A DNA stretch of 64,000 bases from Sclerurus mexicanus. Its lineage: Eukaryota > Chordata > Aves > Passeriformes > Furnariidae. The stretch lies in assembly GCA_013396755.1 (NCBI GenBank), contig VWZF01004748.1, forward strand, positions 338,486-402,485, in the 5' to 3' direction. A program made the position numbers and the translations under genes. Under the pieces are notes generated by a model. It saw only the letters and a list, made by a program, of their open reading frames with translations, made no database searches and had not been told where the DNA came from. This document shows positions 27,541 through 40,100 of this stretch, piece after piece (within the stretch, counting starts at the first letter, position 1; the number at the start of each line of letters is the position of its first letter).

Positions 27541-27740
27541 ATATGTGTCTCTTCTCGCGGGTAACTGGTGACAGGACAAGATGACAGAGTCCCGAGCTGT
27601 GCCAGGGAAGGTTTCGCTCAGGCATCAGGAGGGAGGAGTGACTGCACATCGGGACGGGCTGCCCGTGGAGGTGGTGCAGTCTCCGTCCTGTGGGTGCTTA
27701 AGGAAAGGCTGGGCGCGGCGCTGCGGGACGCGACCTCTGC
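27541..27740 (+). mobile_element. CR1 LINE fragment, copy B, merging into CpG island
   Basis: GTAACTGGTGACAGGACAAGA at about 27561, GCCAGGGAAGGTTTCGCTCAG, then GGGCTGCCCGTGGAGGTGG follow the CR1 3' consensus in plus orientation. The copy lacks the ATTCTATG tail. It becomes increasingly GC-rich toward the SEC24D CpG island, losing resemblance near 27740. It is probably a duplicate of copy A. Confidence 0.8.
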
Positions 27741-27786
27741 GGCGCTGCGGGCGCTGGGGGCGTGCGGGGCTGCGCTGGGAGGCGGC

Positions 27787-27873
27787 CACCCCGCGGGGTG
27801 CGGGACACCCGGCAGTGTGCGGGACACAGCACCACCCCGCGGGGTGCGGGACACCCGGCAGTGTGCGGGACAC
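27787..27873 (+). repeat. GC-rich tandem repeat, 46-bp unit, running into the gap
   Basis: A unit beginning ACCCCGCGGGGTGCGGGACA at 27788 recurs at 27834, a period of 46 bases, with the second copy cut off by the run of N. Each unit contains the palindrome CCCCGCGGGG. The array probably continues inside the gap. Confidence 0.85.
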
Positions 27874-28064
27874 NNNNNNNNNNNNNNNNNNNNNNNNNNN
27901 NNNNNNNNNNNNNNNNNNNNNNNNNNNNNNNNNNNNNNNNNNNNNNNNNNNNNNNNNNNNNNNNNNNNNNNNNNNNNNNNNNNNNNNNNNNNNNNNNNNN
28001 NNNNNNNNNNNNNNNNNNNNNNNNNNNNNNNNNNNNNNNNNNNNNNNNNNNNNNNNNNNNNNNN
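27874..28064. other. Assembly gap (191 N)
   Basis: Unknown bases occupy this stretch. The GC-rich tandem repeat on the left and the C-rich run on the right suggest that difficult GC-rich sequence caused the gap, so its true length may differ. The SEC24D transcription start may lie within or beside it. Confidence 0.99.
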
Positions 28065-28301
28065 CCGGCGCCGCGGGCGCGGCCCCCCCCCCCCCCGCAG
28101 TGCCCAGGCGCGGGGCCGCCTCAGACGTGGCACTGCGAGCGGCCGCGCGGCCCCGGGTAACGGTCCGGGGACACCGCTCGCCCTCAGCCGGCCCTCAGCC
28201 TGCCTGCCCTCAGCCTCCCCTCCTGCCTGCCCTCACACTGTCTCCTTCCTGCCCTCCTCCCTCCCGTCCCCCAGCCCCGCACGGGCCGCCCCGGCGCACA
28301 G
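28065..28301 (+). other. SEC24D: SEC24D exon 1 (non-coding, start not determined)
   Basis: GC-rich sequence ends at CGGCGCACAG followed by GTAGGC, a plausible splice donor at 28302. The next supported exon starts at 30948 with 44 nt of leader before the ATG, so an upstream non-coding exon is required. The 5' boundary is unknown: it may lie inside the gap, and only the donor end is suggested by sequence. Confidence 0.55.
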
Positions 28302-30947
28302 GTAGGCCCCGCGGGACCGGGCGGGAGGGCAGCGGCCGCGGGGCGCGGAGCTGTGCGGGTCGTGCGGGCGGAGGGGTCTCACACGGGGAAACCTCCGGGG
28401 ACTTGAGGGTTTGCTCGCGTGGCTCGGAATGTGGTACCGAACCCCCCCCAACCTATATGTGTATATATATATAATTTGTATTCTGCGTGTAGATAAGTGT
28501 GCACCCCCAGAGATTGGTTGCCACACTGGGGTTGCAGCGTGCCCTGGGAAGGGACGGCCCCTCTTCCTCGGTGATGTGTCACTGGGCACAGTGTCTCCCG
28601 AGAAATAACAGAGTTAATAGTTGTGCTCCGGGGAGCCAAGGACGCGAGCCGCTGGTTTGGATTCTCTTGTCCTCCGTGCAGGGTTTTGCATCTTCACGGA
28701 GGGGTCAGAGTGTTGCCTGGGCACAGCAGCCCTCCGAAAAGTAGGATAACCTGTTCTGCAATAGCGCTAAATCAAATTCTGGAGTTGCTCCTCAGTGTTA
28801 GTGTTGTTCCCCCAGGCTATAGAGTATAAACGAGCCCTTCAGCATTGAGACACTTGTAGCGAGCAGATCCGGGGAAAGACCAGGGTTTAGCAGTTTCCAG
28901 AGTGAATCTGGATGTCTGTTTTTAGCACCTGATCGCTAAACCCTGAGCTGATCGCCTGTTGATAGTTTGGGTGTTGTCCCCAAACTCTTTTCCTGGTGCC
29001 TTGGTGTATATACCTGCCTGGAGAAGAGATTAAATATGCTCAGTGTTAAGTAGAATCTGGAACTGCCTTCGATAAACTTGCGTTATGTTGGGTATGGTTG
29101 GAGTTCCTGCCTCCCTCCACCATGACCTCGCTGTGTTTATACTGTCTGTGGGAAGTTTGACGTGGCAAGATTTTTTTTATTTTTTTTTTGTGTGTGAGAG
29201 TGAGTAAGCTGTGGAGGAAGCAATTTCCCCTGGATGCTGTTGCAGCCGCCTCAAAGTGAAACTCTCTTCCTTTATATAGACATATATATTTATGTCTGTG
29301 CCACTGTGCAGGTAATTTAATGCTGATTTGGTGTCTTTTGGAGCAATCAAAGCTCTCACTGCCACGTCTTTTCTGGTGGAGGCGGGGAGGGAAGAAAGTA
29401 CAGCTGGCAGCGCCAAGCCTCTGATTAAAGGTTTTTTTTGTTTTCTCCTCACCGTGTTTACCTGTTAACTAATGAGCAGTAGAAAACTCCTTAGGACTAA
29501 CTACCTGAAGCAGTTTAATACTACAGCTGAGAAATGTCAGGCTGGTAGGGGAGTGTGGTTTAGAGGGCTGCACAAGCAGTGTGTGAGCAGGGCTGGGCCC
29601 TGTATGCAGCTCAGAGTGGTTTGACGTGGAAGACCAGTAAAACTATTGAAGTTTTTTTCTTCAGAAATAGAGGTGCTTAATTTGAGAAGCACAGAGATGG
29701 GTTTTCTTATAGGAATAGCTTTTCTATACTGGCGTGTGCCAGTGAAGCATGAATTTGTGTGTGTAGTTTTGAGGTGCCTTGGTATGTGCTTCTGGAGCAC
29801 AATTCCTGATTTATTTTCATTCACTGTGCATGTTTAAATGACTGTGTGGCTTGAGCTTAAGAATATGAAGTATAGGTGGTTGGGGAAGCTGTTTCAAAGG
29901 AACATTTAACACATAACGTGCTAATTTATAGCATGTATATTTAGTTCCTTGGGGATGCCTGACCTATGTGCTTGGGGCTCTAGAGGAGTAGTAAATGCTC
30001 ATTCAGGGTATGGATCCTCAGGACTTTCCTCAGAGTTTTCTAAAATTTTATTGTATACTGTTTAACAGAATCTGACTACAAGAAGGAAATTAGATGTCTC
30101 GTGAATGCTCTCATCATTAGAAAACTTTTTCTGAATTGCTTTTTATCAAATTCTGTTTTTTGGATGTTTCATTTTCTTTAACACCAGCAGAACCAAGATG
30201 AGAAGGCTTAAGGAAAAGCTGTCTGATAACAGTAAGGACAACACAGAGTCCTGTTGAGGCCATACTGCCCTCAGAGAACAGCTGCTCACTCGTGGAAGGC
30301 CTTGTGCTCCATTTTGTCACGCTGTGGAGTTCTGGAGTAAAAAGGCTGCTCAGGCTTAGGCCAGTAATGCAGAAAACAACTGGAAGTAGTCGCTTTCTCT
30401 ATCCTGTACTTTATTCTCTCTTTCTCCAGCATAAAAGCAAGGAATCTTCCCTCACTTGCTTGGAGTAGGGTTTGTGTGGAAGGTTTGATGGAAAGCTGGT
30501 GCCATGTTCCACATCTCCTCTAAAAAAAGGCATGCTAGGACAGGAGAAGGGTAGTTTTATACTCCAGTCACTGCTTTTCCTGATTTTTCAGTGTTCATTG
30601 GGATGGCTGGTATTTGGGAAGCAGGACTCTCAGTGTATTTTCCAGGTGTAGCTGTAGTCAAGGTTTTCCTGGTAAAGAGAGCAATTTGGGACTTTCCTTT
30701 GAGGGTTTTTTTGCCACCTGCATATCCATTACTTACAGTTTTTCTCTCCGTGGGCCTGGGAAACGTGAATCCGATTCAGATAAGTCTGGTGATTGAGGAA
30801 ACTAAGCAAGCAAACCCACTATTTGCCACTGACGTAAGGTTCTTTTTTGCCTTCAGAAGTATTTTATCTTTTTTGGGGTGGGGAGGGGGTGCATACAATT
30901 CACAGTGTGCCTTTTAATAGCAGCAAGTGTCACTTTCTCTTTTGCAG
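28302..30947 (+). other. SEC24D: SEC24D intron 1
   Basis: This is the interval between the inferred exon 1 donor and the exon 2 acceptor. It remains moderately CpG-rich to about 28400 and then becomes ordinary AT-rich intron. A C8 run and a TA-rich stretch lie at 28441-28475, and T-rich runs at 29171-29190. No coding or mobile sequence was recognised. Confidence 0.6.
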
Positions 30948-31130
30948 ATCCTTGAGGAAGACCTGAGACTTGGAATGAGAATATTGCCATCATGAGTCAA
31001 CAAGGTTATGTTGCAGCTCCTCCATATTCCCAATCGCAACCAGGAATAGGGGGTTTCGGACCACCTAATTCTTCACTTCATTATGGACATTATGGGGACC
31101 CTAACTCTTCATACTCCACACCTCAGCCAG
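30948..31130 (+). CDS. SEC24D: SEC24D exon 2 (start codon, residues 1-46)
   Basis: The acceptor TTTTGCAG ends at 30947; a 44-nt leader precedes the ATG at 30992 (A at -3). The exon codes MSQQGYVAAPPYSQSQPG and a Tyr/Gly/Pro-rich stretch, and ends in phase 1 at a GTATGA donor. An upstream ATG at 30975 opens a six-codon ORF whose TGA overlaps the main start (ATGA at 30992-30995). Confidence 0.95.
30975..30995 (+). other. Upstream ORF overlapping the SEC24D start codon
   Basis: ATG at 30975-30977 (G at -3) is followed by AGA ATA TTG CCA TCA and TGA at 30993-30995. The stop shares the bases TG with the SEC24D ATG (30992-30994). The exon is transcribed if exon 2 is used as inferred. The arrangement could allow leaky scanning or termination-linked reinitiation. 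Confidence 0.65.
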
Positions 31131-34100
31131 GTATGATTTTGGCTTAAAATTTCTTTTCAGAGTCTGCTTTTCTGTGATGGTATTTTGCATCTTTTTTTCT
31201 TCTTGTGTGAGTTTTACACTGCTACTGCAACAGGAAACAGAATAAAAGTTTTACTCAGTTTCTCTAAAACTTTTTAGTGAGGACAGCAGGAGTTGTGTTA
31301 CTTTAATTGAATGCTGAATATAGTCAGAGTTTTGATAGAACTATTTCTGATAATTGACCTATTAGAATACTTGGGAAAAATACTTGGTTTGGTACCAAAT
31401 GGGTTTTTTTATGTTAGAGTAATTTAAAGGTAAATAATTCAAGAAATACAGATTGAAATATTGTTTCTTCAGCACTGCTGTCTGCATAAATTACAGTTTC
31501 TTCACAGTCATTCTAGTAGATCTGAGTTAAGAACCATTTTTAGCATAGGCTTGCAGGCTCTACATATGGAGGCTATTTATGTTTTTGTTCTTAAAAGTTG
31601 CTGCAAGTTTTTGTCCTTACCTTGGTCTCTGAAATCAAAGGGACTTTTTACTTTTACCTAGAAATATAACTTGGCGACAGGGGATTACCAGTATCCCAAA
31701 CTGATAATTGCAGGGTCTGTTTGTTCATTGCTTCTTTCTTACTGTCCCACTTGGGTTCATTTGCTGGAAAGTTACAAACTGCTATTTGTTTCCTTTGTAC
31801 TACCTGTTAGTTTTTCAAATCTGCTTCTGTGACTGACCAGAAATCTGTGCTTTCTTACGGAATCACAGAATGACTGAGGTTGGAAGGGACCTCTGGTCTA
31901 ACCCCTCTGCTCAAGCAGGGTCACCTAGAGCTGATACTCTTATTGCTACGGCAGAGCTGTACACCATTATTTCTTGGCCATCTCGTGCTTTCGTACAGGG
32001 TTTTCCATAAAAGTGCTTAATCTTTTGCAGGTGTGTCCAAACCAGCTGTGCCTTTTGGATCTTCGGCTCCTGTTGGGCCTCCACCACCTGGTGCCCATCA
32101 GTTCAGCCAGACCAGTTTCCAGAATGGGCCTGGTACACCAGGGCAGCAGCCACACAGGTGACCTGAAGGAATTCATAGGTGAGATCCGAGCTGTTTGACC
32201 TCTCTTTCCTCTCTCTGAAGGGAATGGGCAAACTCCTCAGTTTTACAAGGGGTCATAGGAAAATCAAGTGTTGATCTTCCCTGGGACATAGCCTGAGATC
32301 TTATTTTACCAGAGTGAAATAGTCTGGTAGAAAATACCTTTAGAAGCCACATATGTGTTTCTGCTTTCTTTTCTTTAGTTATTTTTCTTGCATTCATGTT
32401 TTTCCATATCTGATAATCACAAAGCAGTTTTTCCCCTACCGGCATCTTCTTTTTTCCTTCACTTGAGACAACTCCTCAACAGTTTCTCACTTCCTTTTCT
32501 TCTCTTTACAGATTTTTCTCCTAATCTTCTCCACTCATCCCTGGTAGGGAATCTTTCTTTATAAGCTTGGAAAGGGGATGGAGTGCTGTGATTTGTTCAG
32601 AAGCTTGTGTTTCTTAGTCTTTAGGCTTATAGTTATCATTCTCACTTTGCCTTGGCATTTATTTCTAACAAGTATCAAACAAACATGTACTGCCTTTTTT
32701 AATTAAACAAGTGTGCAGTCTCTCTGTGCTTCATGTGCTTTTGTATGTTTTAATGAGTGTACATTTTCTGAGCAGAATGTGGGCAAACTCTCTTCAGGCT
32801 TTTTTCTAATTAATTGTTTTGCCACCACCCTTGAGAAGGTATGAGATCTTCTAGAGTTTATGATTTGTTGATGTAATTTTTTTGCATGACTGCACTGATT
32901 TTTCCCCTTAGGTTTCAGGGCCCTCCACCTCCAAGCAACACAGGACCTTCCTATCCTCCCTACACTCATCAGTCACCACCAAGCTTCCCAAATACTGCAT
33001 CTGCCTCATCTACAGCACAACTCACTGACCAGCTCAACAGCATGCAGATAAATAACTATGGTAACTGGTTTGATCTGATCTGAGTGACTTTTTCTCACTT
33101 AAAGCATTAAGACTATAATAATTAGAAACTTACTGAACTTCTGTATAAACAGAAAATTAAATCTTTGACCACTATCATTTGCTAAAGTTTGTAGAATTTT
33201 TTTTATCTCATCCAATTCCTTAAATCAGTATTACTGGGTGAATTCCAAATTGATGTTTGATGAACCTTCTGTAGAAGTCAGGCATCCCATCAGTCATTTC
33301 TCATTGGTGTAACTTAGTGAGAAATTCACAGGTTGAAAAGCTGCTGGAGTGATGTTCTGTGTACCAGCTGCAAACCTGAGCTTGTGTTTTGCATGTGAAG
33401 TCTGGTTTTCAGTCAGTGTGTCAGAAGATGCATTTTAGTGTTTGTGCATTAACACACTGGTCCCTTTGCTTCAAGCCTAATTGTGGTTATTTTTTTAGCC
33501 TTCTTTAAAATTATTTTGCCATAGATCTTTGTGGAGAAATTTGACTAAAAAATGTAGGTTTGTAAAGTATTAAGTATTTACAGATTGTAAGTCTCAAAAA
33601 ACCCCTGTTTACAGGGTCCTCTTAATTCTGATTGGAATCTGGATCTTATAAACAACAAACTATTCCTTGCCAGTGTGTACAAAATAATTCCCACATGTTT
33701 CATCTTTTAGCATCAAGTGCATTTATTTTCCATCAAACCTGTCGTGATGAACGACAAATAGCAGACTAACAAAAACATGCCACATAAGAGAAATTGGTTA
33801 TTATGCAAAAAGACTGTTGTTTCACATTCTGAAATTCAATATTTCTAAAGCGGAGTGATCTGTGTGTATTCTAATCAAAAGTTGTCAAAATCTGGCTTCC
33901 CTCTCTCTCTCTTTCTCCATCCATCCCAGCTGCAGGGTTTTACTGAAAAGAGAGCCAAAAGAAATAAAACTGAATGCCTGAAGCAGATCAGACTTAAACT
34001 GTGAGGTCAGATTTGCAATGTGAACACACACGTAGAGTCCCCATGATGCAGCATTGTCTGTATGGGATGCAGTATTGTCTCTGTGTTAAAAGTGTGTTGA

Positions 34101-37100
34101 GCAGAACCAGAGCACCTTCCACCCAGCGTTGGGAGGTTATCATTTTTCACTCATCTGACATAGTTTCTTCCTCAGGTCCCGGCACTGCTCCAAGCTCTGG
34201 GCATGCAGCACCTTTTCAGGGCCCACGACTACCACCGCCAACCCAGCAGCAAATGATTCTGCCCCCTGGGCCACAGGTTCCTCCTCCACCAACAAACAGC
34301 GTTAATGGCCTTTGTGCTCAGTCCTCACTGCCTCCCATGGCCAGACAAGGTGGAATCCCTGGACCGGTGCCTCCGAATCCCAACTTGCCACAGCTTCCCG
34401 GGCAGCCTCCAGGGCCTGGATATCATCCTCAGCAAGGTAGGGAAGGATGTTTGTTGTGTAACTGAAAACAAAGCATGCATGCTGGAACTATGTCCATTCA
34501 CCACTGGACATTCAGCTGACTTGGAAAAACAAAAATTGAATTCTCCCTTTGTAGGCTGCTCTCTCTTACAATACTGTCCTAAGCAGTTTTCAGGAATGCT
34601 TTACTGTAGCAGTAGAGAATTGTAACTGAATACAGTTACTTCACCTGACAGAGGTGAGTAAAACAGTTATTCTGACAACTAAAACACCAGCTAGCATTGA
34701 CTGATGTTAAGGAAGAGATGCTCACTGATGTAATGGCCTGGGTTGAGTAACTGCACTGTGGTAATCTCTTCTAACCGTCCTACATAACATACACCCAAAA
34801 GCTTTGGAGCCAGAGTTGTCACTTGCAGTCTTACTCTTACCTTTAAAACAGAAACTGCATGAACCAAAGTAATCCATTTCTTTTAACTGCTGAAAGCAGA
34901 AGGCAAGGAGAAGTTGCACTTTGCTGAGTAAGAATGTATGGCAGAAGTTGACGTTAAAAGCTGATAATGGAACTTAAATACTTTAAATAAATTTTCATTT
35001 GTAACTCTGCAGCAAACTATGGTCCTCAGATGGCAGGATCTCAGCTGTCTTATCCTGGTGCTTTTCCTGGGGGTCCAGCACAGCTCTCAGGCCCACCGCA
35101 GAAGAAGCTTGATCCTGACTCTATTCCAAGCCCAGTAAGTTATGTGGCACTCATTTTTTTATTGAAGTAACTTTCTGCTGCATTTAAGGTAAGGGAATGA
35201 CACTTGTGTTCATTTTAGCTGGTGAGGTTTTTGTGACGTAAAATTGCACTTGCATGCCTTGGTTCACGAGATATGTTCTAGTTTTTGCAGTTCCCTGATT
35301 ATACAGTTGTGGTGTCATTTGGGGTAGGTTAGTGCATAAAGTTAGTTTGAATACTGAAGACACTTTGTAACTTTATCTAACCTGGGACATACTCATGACT
35401 CCAGATACTTTACTAGGAATTCTCAACAGGATTCTTAATGTAGCAGTGAGCAGTACTGAGGAATTACTTCAATTCACTGCAGGAATCTTCCACTTGCAGA
35501 GGAAGGTTTGCTGTACAGGAAAAACATTCTTGCAGAGGCCTGATGCTGTCTGGTAGGGAACAGTCTTGCTTCCTTAAATTGGGGCATTCTTTTGCCCTTC
35601 TAGGAAAGATTTGTTTTCTCCAGTGATGGCTTTGATGTAAACACCCCAGAATTTTGGAAAAAAACACTTGTTAGTAATCCCTCCGGGGTTAATGTAACAA
35701 CTGCAGTTGCCTCTGTTAAAGGCAGTTTTCAAGTCAAATTTAACTGAAAACCATTGTGTAAAAAAACCCCTAAAGTGAGTGTCTGTATAAATAACAAATG
35801 CCCCTAATCATTCCTAGTGTTTCAATGTGATGCTTTTTGCATCAGAAGGATAAAATGGTCCTGTCTAATTTAAAAAAAAAAAAAAAGGGCAGGGAGGGAA
35901 GGTCTGGCATGAAACAATGGGCTGATGTCTTGTTTCAATTATGCATGTAGCATAAACAGCCTTGACTGTGGCAGCAATGTTAAAATAGGTTAAAAGGGTT
36001 GTTTAAGCAGCACAGAGAGGATCGAAATGACATGTTTAAAAGAAACACGATCTGGGGCAGCGTCTGCAAAGGGCAAAAAGCTAATTCAGAATGAGGAATG
36101 AGTATGGCTATGTGTATTTCTGTTGTTGTATTTACATTATATAATTACAGTGGTGTTGCCAGATAAATTTGCTTCTTATCTGTAGCCATTGTTGATTTAT
36201 ATTTCTCTTACATATGTTAGAGGTTGATACGTGCTCTGACAACATCTATGAAAACTAGCATCTGGGCTTTGTCAACAGTTTTTGCCAAGAACAATGATAT
36301 ATTTAGGTCAGTTAGCTGCAGAATACCGTGCTGCACTGATCCTTTGCAGAGCTGAGGCTGAAAGTGGTGTGCTCTCTTCAGCCAATGGACTTTTTTAGAG
36401 CAAAACCTTTTTCCTTCTAATGCAGGAGTTAGCTATTAGTGTACACGCCAAGGCGGGCAGGGAAAAGTAATTAAGCAGAAGATCTAACAAGCTCTCTGAG
36501 GAACGTCTTGTATATTTAAATTGCAGTACAAAAACTTTACTGGAGAAAAAAAATAGTTACAGGCCCCAGATTACTTCCAGTGTGTTAGAAAAGACCTCTT
36601 GGACGTTGATCAATAGACTCTGTGTGACTAATTTTGGCTTCTTTTCCTTTGTTGCTTTTCAGCAGAGGCTTCTGAACTTCCCTAGCTATTATTAGAAGTT
36701 CATGTGCAGTGTAAAGATACGATTCCATGAGATACTGGCAGCAGTGGCAAAGCCAGTTTCAGAAATTCCCTGTCTTGCTCCTCTTGCCTCTCACAGCTGT
36801 TTGGCTGCACTCTAAACCAGGTTGTGAGGGAAGAGGAGGAATAAAGGTATCATTCTGGTGTGAAACAAAATAGAGCTTTATATAACTTTGGTTATATCCT
36901 GAAAAGTATCAGACTTAACCATGAGTGAGGGACGGAGCAGAAGTAACAGGGACAGGAACTTGGGCAGTAAAGCCAGCTGCGTGAGCATTTCATGACACGG
37001 TATTTCATGACATGTCATGACACATTGCTATAACCTGGGCTTCCATCAGAGCCTCGCTTGGTGTAAATGTCAGCCTGTTTATTGGTGTAGCTGAATGCAT

Positions 37101-40100
37101 GGCTTACCTTCCTCATACTGTTCTTGCTTCTTATTCATCAGATCCAAGTCATTGAAAATGATAAGGCTGCCAGGGGAGGGCAGGTCTATGCTACAAACAC
37201 CAGAGGACAGGTTCCTCCTCTTGTCACCACAGACTGCATAATCCAAGACCAAGGTAAGTGTCCTTCTTACTGGGTTGGAAGTCTTCCTAGCTGAAATCAA
37301 ATAGTCTTTCTTTGCTTTGTTTTTTTAAATTATAAATTTTCAGATTTATCTTCTGAAAATGATGTTTCTTACTCTAAATTTGACATGAAATTGGAAACTT
37401 ACTTTAAAGAAAATGGGAAGAAGGAAGTGGGAGTTGAATTCTTACACCTTGGGTTAACACTTCCTCTACCTTTCCTGGCCTTTAAAGTAACATAAATACT
37501 TGAGACAACTTTTTAACTTAAAATTTTTCAGGGTGTTACACTTTGTGTTGAAAATCCTTTTTGGATTCTTCTGAAATTTTAAAAGATGGACACTAGAAGA
37601 AGCAGCGAGACTGGACTTAGCCCTGTTATGTTTTGAGATACAAATTCTAGAAAGTTCTATTCAAGCAATAGGGGCAGTGTGCAAGCTGTCTAGTTGACTT
37701 ATGCTGGCTTAAGGACAAACTTCTCTGCCTCTGCCTAGAGCCTGGAAGTACAATCTTCCTCATGCTGCTCTTGACAGCAGACTTGGTGTTTTAATACAGG
37801 TTAAACTCATGGTGTTACTCAGTCCAGCAGTAATTTATCAGTGCTTGGATAAAGCGTGTAAAATGTACTAATACATCAAGATTTTTGGCATTATCTGAGA
37901 ATGGGATAATGCAGTTCTGACGATCCAAGAAATTCCTTTCAAGAAACTGAGCAGAGCTGCAGCTTGATGGTTAAAGAGGGAGCAGGAGGAGGGTGATTTC
38001 TGAGCTCCTGTCTCTTTTCAGTGCTCTTGCCTGTAGTGCACAGCACAGTTGCTTACTAAGGGACCTGAGCTAGGGGTGCTACTGGAAGTGGTGTGGTGAC
38101 TTTAGCACACTGTATCTTGCAATGTAAGTGAGCATGTTGATGGTAACACAGGTACACTGTTTTCTGAATCAGAGCTAGCAGTCCTAGCAGTAGGTATCGG
38201 TCTGCCTCATTCCTTCATATACAGTGTTGATATTGTGGGTGTATCATCCATATTATTTTCTTTTAAGGTCTTAGATATATGTTTCAAAGTAAACTCTGTG
38301 GAGATTCTTGTTGCAAATAATTGTGGGGTTGTTCTTGATATGTGTAAATCTCTGCTTTAACCTCAGCCAGCAGGAAAAGATTTAACCAGAGGGATGGGTA
38401 ATGGGCTGACAGGAAGAGGAGAGATGGACAGAAACCTGTGTGGGAGGGGAAAAAAGCATATATTTAATGTAGTATATGCACTTGTTGCTTTATATTGTTG
38501 TTTTGATATTTCTGCTGTGCATTCAGGGTGGGTGGGTTCCCTCTAACAGCCTTTCATTGTGCCCTGGTGGGTGTTGCAGGCCATGCCAGCCCTCGTTACA
38601 TCCGCTGTACCACCTACTGCTTCCCACTGACTTCAGACATGGCCAAGCAGGCTCGCATTCCACTGGCAGCTGTTATCCAGCCTTTTGCCAGTGTCCCACC
38701 AAACGAGGTAAGAGCCAGCTGATGTCAGTTATTGCAGACTTCTTCTCTGATTGGGTTGGGGCTGAGGCTGTTTCACCTCAGACTGGGAAGTGGTGAGACC
38801 ATAGAGAGATGGCAGAAGACTATGGGCCGTGGTGCAGCTTCAAGGGATGAAAAGTCTTCATTTGGAAAAAGATTACAGGAGTGACGACACTGTGATCTGA
38901 ACCACTGGATTCCTGGTTTTCCCCCAACTATCTCTAGTTTATGCCAGCTTTGTTAGTTGCTTGCTCTGCTGGAACTCCATAGGTGTGGGCAAAGATATTA
39001 GAAGAGTATGACCTCAAACTGGATCAAGTTAATTTTAAGACGTGGAGAGCTGGATTCAAAGAATGACATTTTTCCATTGAGTTCCTTGCAAAATAATTTA
39101 ATTGCACAACAGTCCAAGAAGATAATTGTATTTTCTACTTGGATGAGCTGTGTCATAGAAAGAAGACAAATGAAACCACTCGTTTTTGGCACTCATATGG
39201 AGGCACTAACCTAGTCAGTTCCTTTTGTCACATGACCATCTCTAATAGCCCTTGATACTCTAAACATACCCCTAGTTCTTCTGCAAAATACTTCTGCAGG
39301 GTGGCAGTATTCTCTGGTCTTAAGACAATTGCCCAGGTTTGCTGGCACCCCCAAAGGATTTTATCAATAGCATAGATAAAACCAGTTTGTCAAGTGCAGC
39401 ATTTCACTGCATCATCTGTAGGATGATCTTTCTTGTTCTTTAACTCCTGCCTCCTCTGTTGCATAGCTGCTGAATTCTGCAAGGTCTGCAGAATGCATTT
39501 CCTTTTCATGTCTTACACTAGTTTACTTTCAGAGTGCTGTTTAATGGGAAAAAAAAAGAGGGATTTCATGGAAGTTGTAGTATGTGACTGCATCTTCAAA
39601 AACTCCTCATAAAACCCATGCACAGAAAGCCTAATTAAAATTGCTAAGACATTCAGTGCTTGATTTTTCAGTCTTTGACTTTTCTCTAACTTTGTGTTCC
39701 TACTTGTAAATTTTTAGTGTTTGGGTTTTTTTTAATATATTTTGGGAAAAAGCAGATGTTCTTTATCAGGATGTATAATATTCAATCCAACAGTCCTCTG
39801 TAGTTTGAATTAAGACTATTATTTTAGCAGGATAGTATGTAGTTATCTTCACTGTGGTCCACAGGGAAATAGGTTGTATTACTTAGAGTACTGCAGATAC
39901 AAAGTCTCACCATTTATCTGCTAGACAGCAACTTTGGTTTTCATTCCAGTCCTTCAAGGGAATGTGCAGACTTGGCTTGTTGCCCCCTGCATTTTCTCCT
40001 AGATCAAACTCCTGCTGTTGCTTCTCCACCCCTTCACTTTATCAGCCAACCTTTACTCTTTGCTACTCTTTATTGCAGTTCCTGTGCCCAGGTGGCACTT

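Larger units (their letters stand above)
27640..28420 (+). promoter_or_regulatory. SEC24D: SEC24D CpG island / promoter
   Basis: CpG density is very high on both sides of the gap, in sharp contrast with the surrounding AT-rich DNA. The island surrounds the end of the inferred non-coding first exon of SEC24D. No TATA box is evident, as is usual for housekeeping CpG-island promoters. The left part of the island is made of a GC-rich CR1 remnant and a 46-bp tandem repeat, an unusual composition. Confidence 0.75.

Noticed and set aside
27568..28474. Open frames of up to 297 codons on both strands around the gap
   Set aside because: They read through 191 unknown bases and a GC-rich CpG island where stops are rare; no protein similarity is visible on either side.
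31967..32445. Minus-strand ORFs at 31967-32176 and 32173-32445 that resemble ORFs at 26693-27004 and 27001-27225
   Set aside because: The similarity arises because the DNA segment of SEC24D was duplicated, not because of a protein family; these frames are antisense to exon 3 and intron 3.
34001..34465. 154-codon plus-strand ORF as a separate gene
   Set aside because: Only 34176-34436 is coding (SEC24D exon 5); the rest is the open intron frame on either side of valid splice sites.
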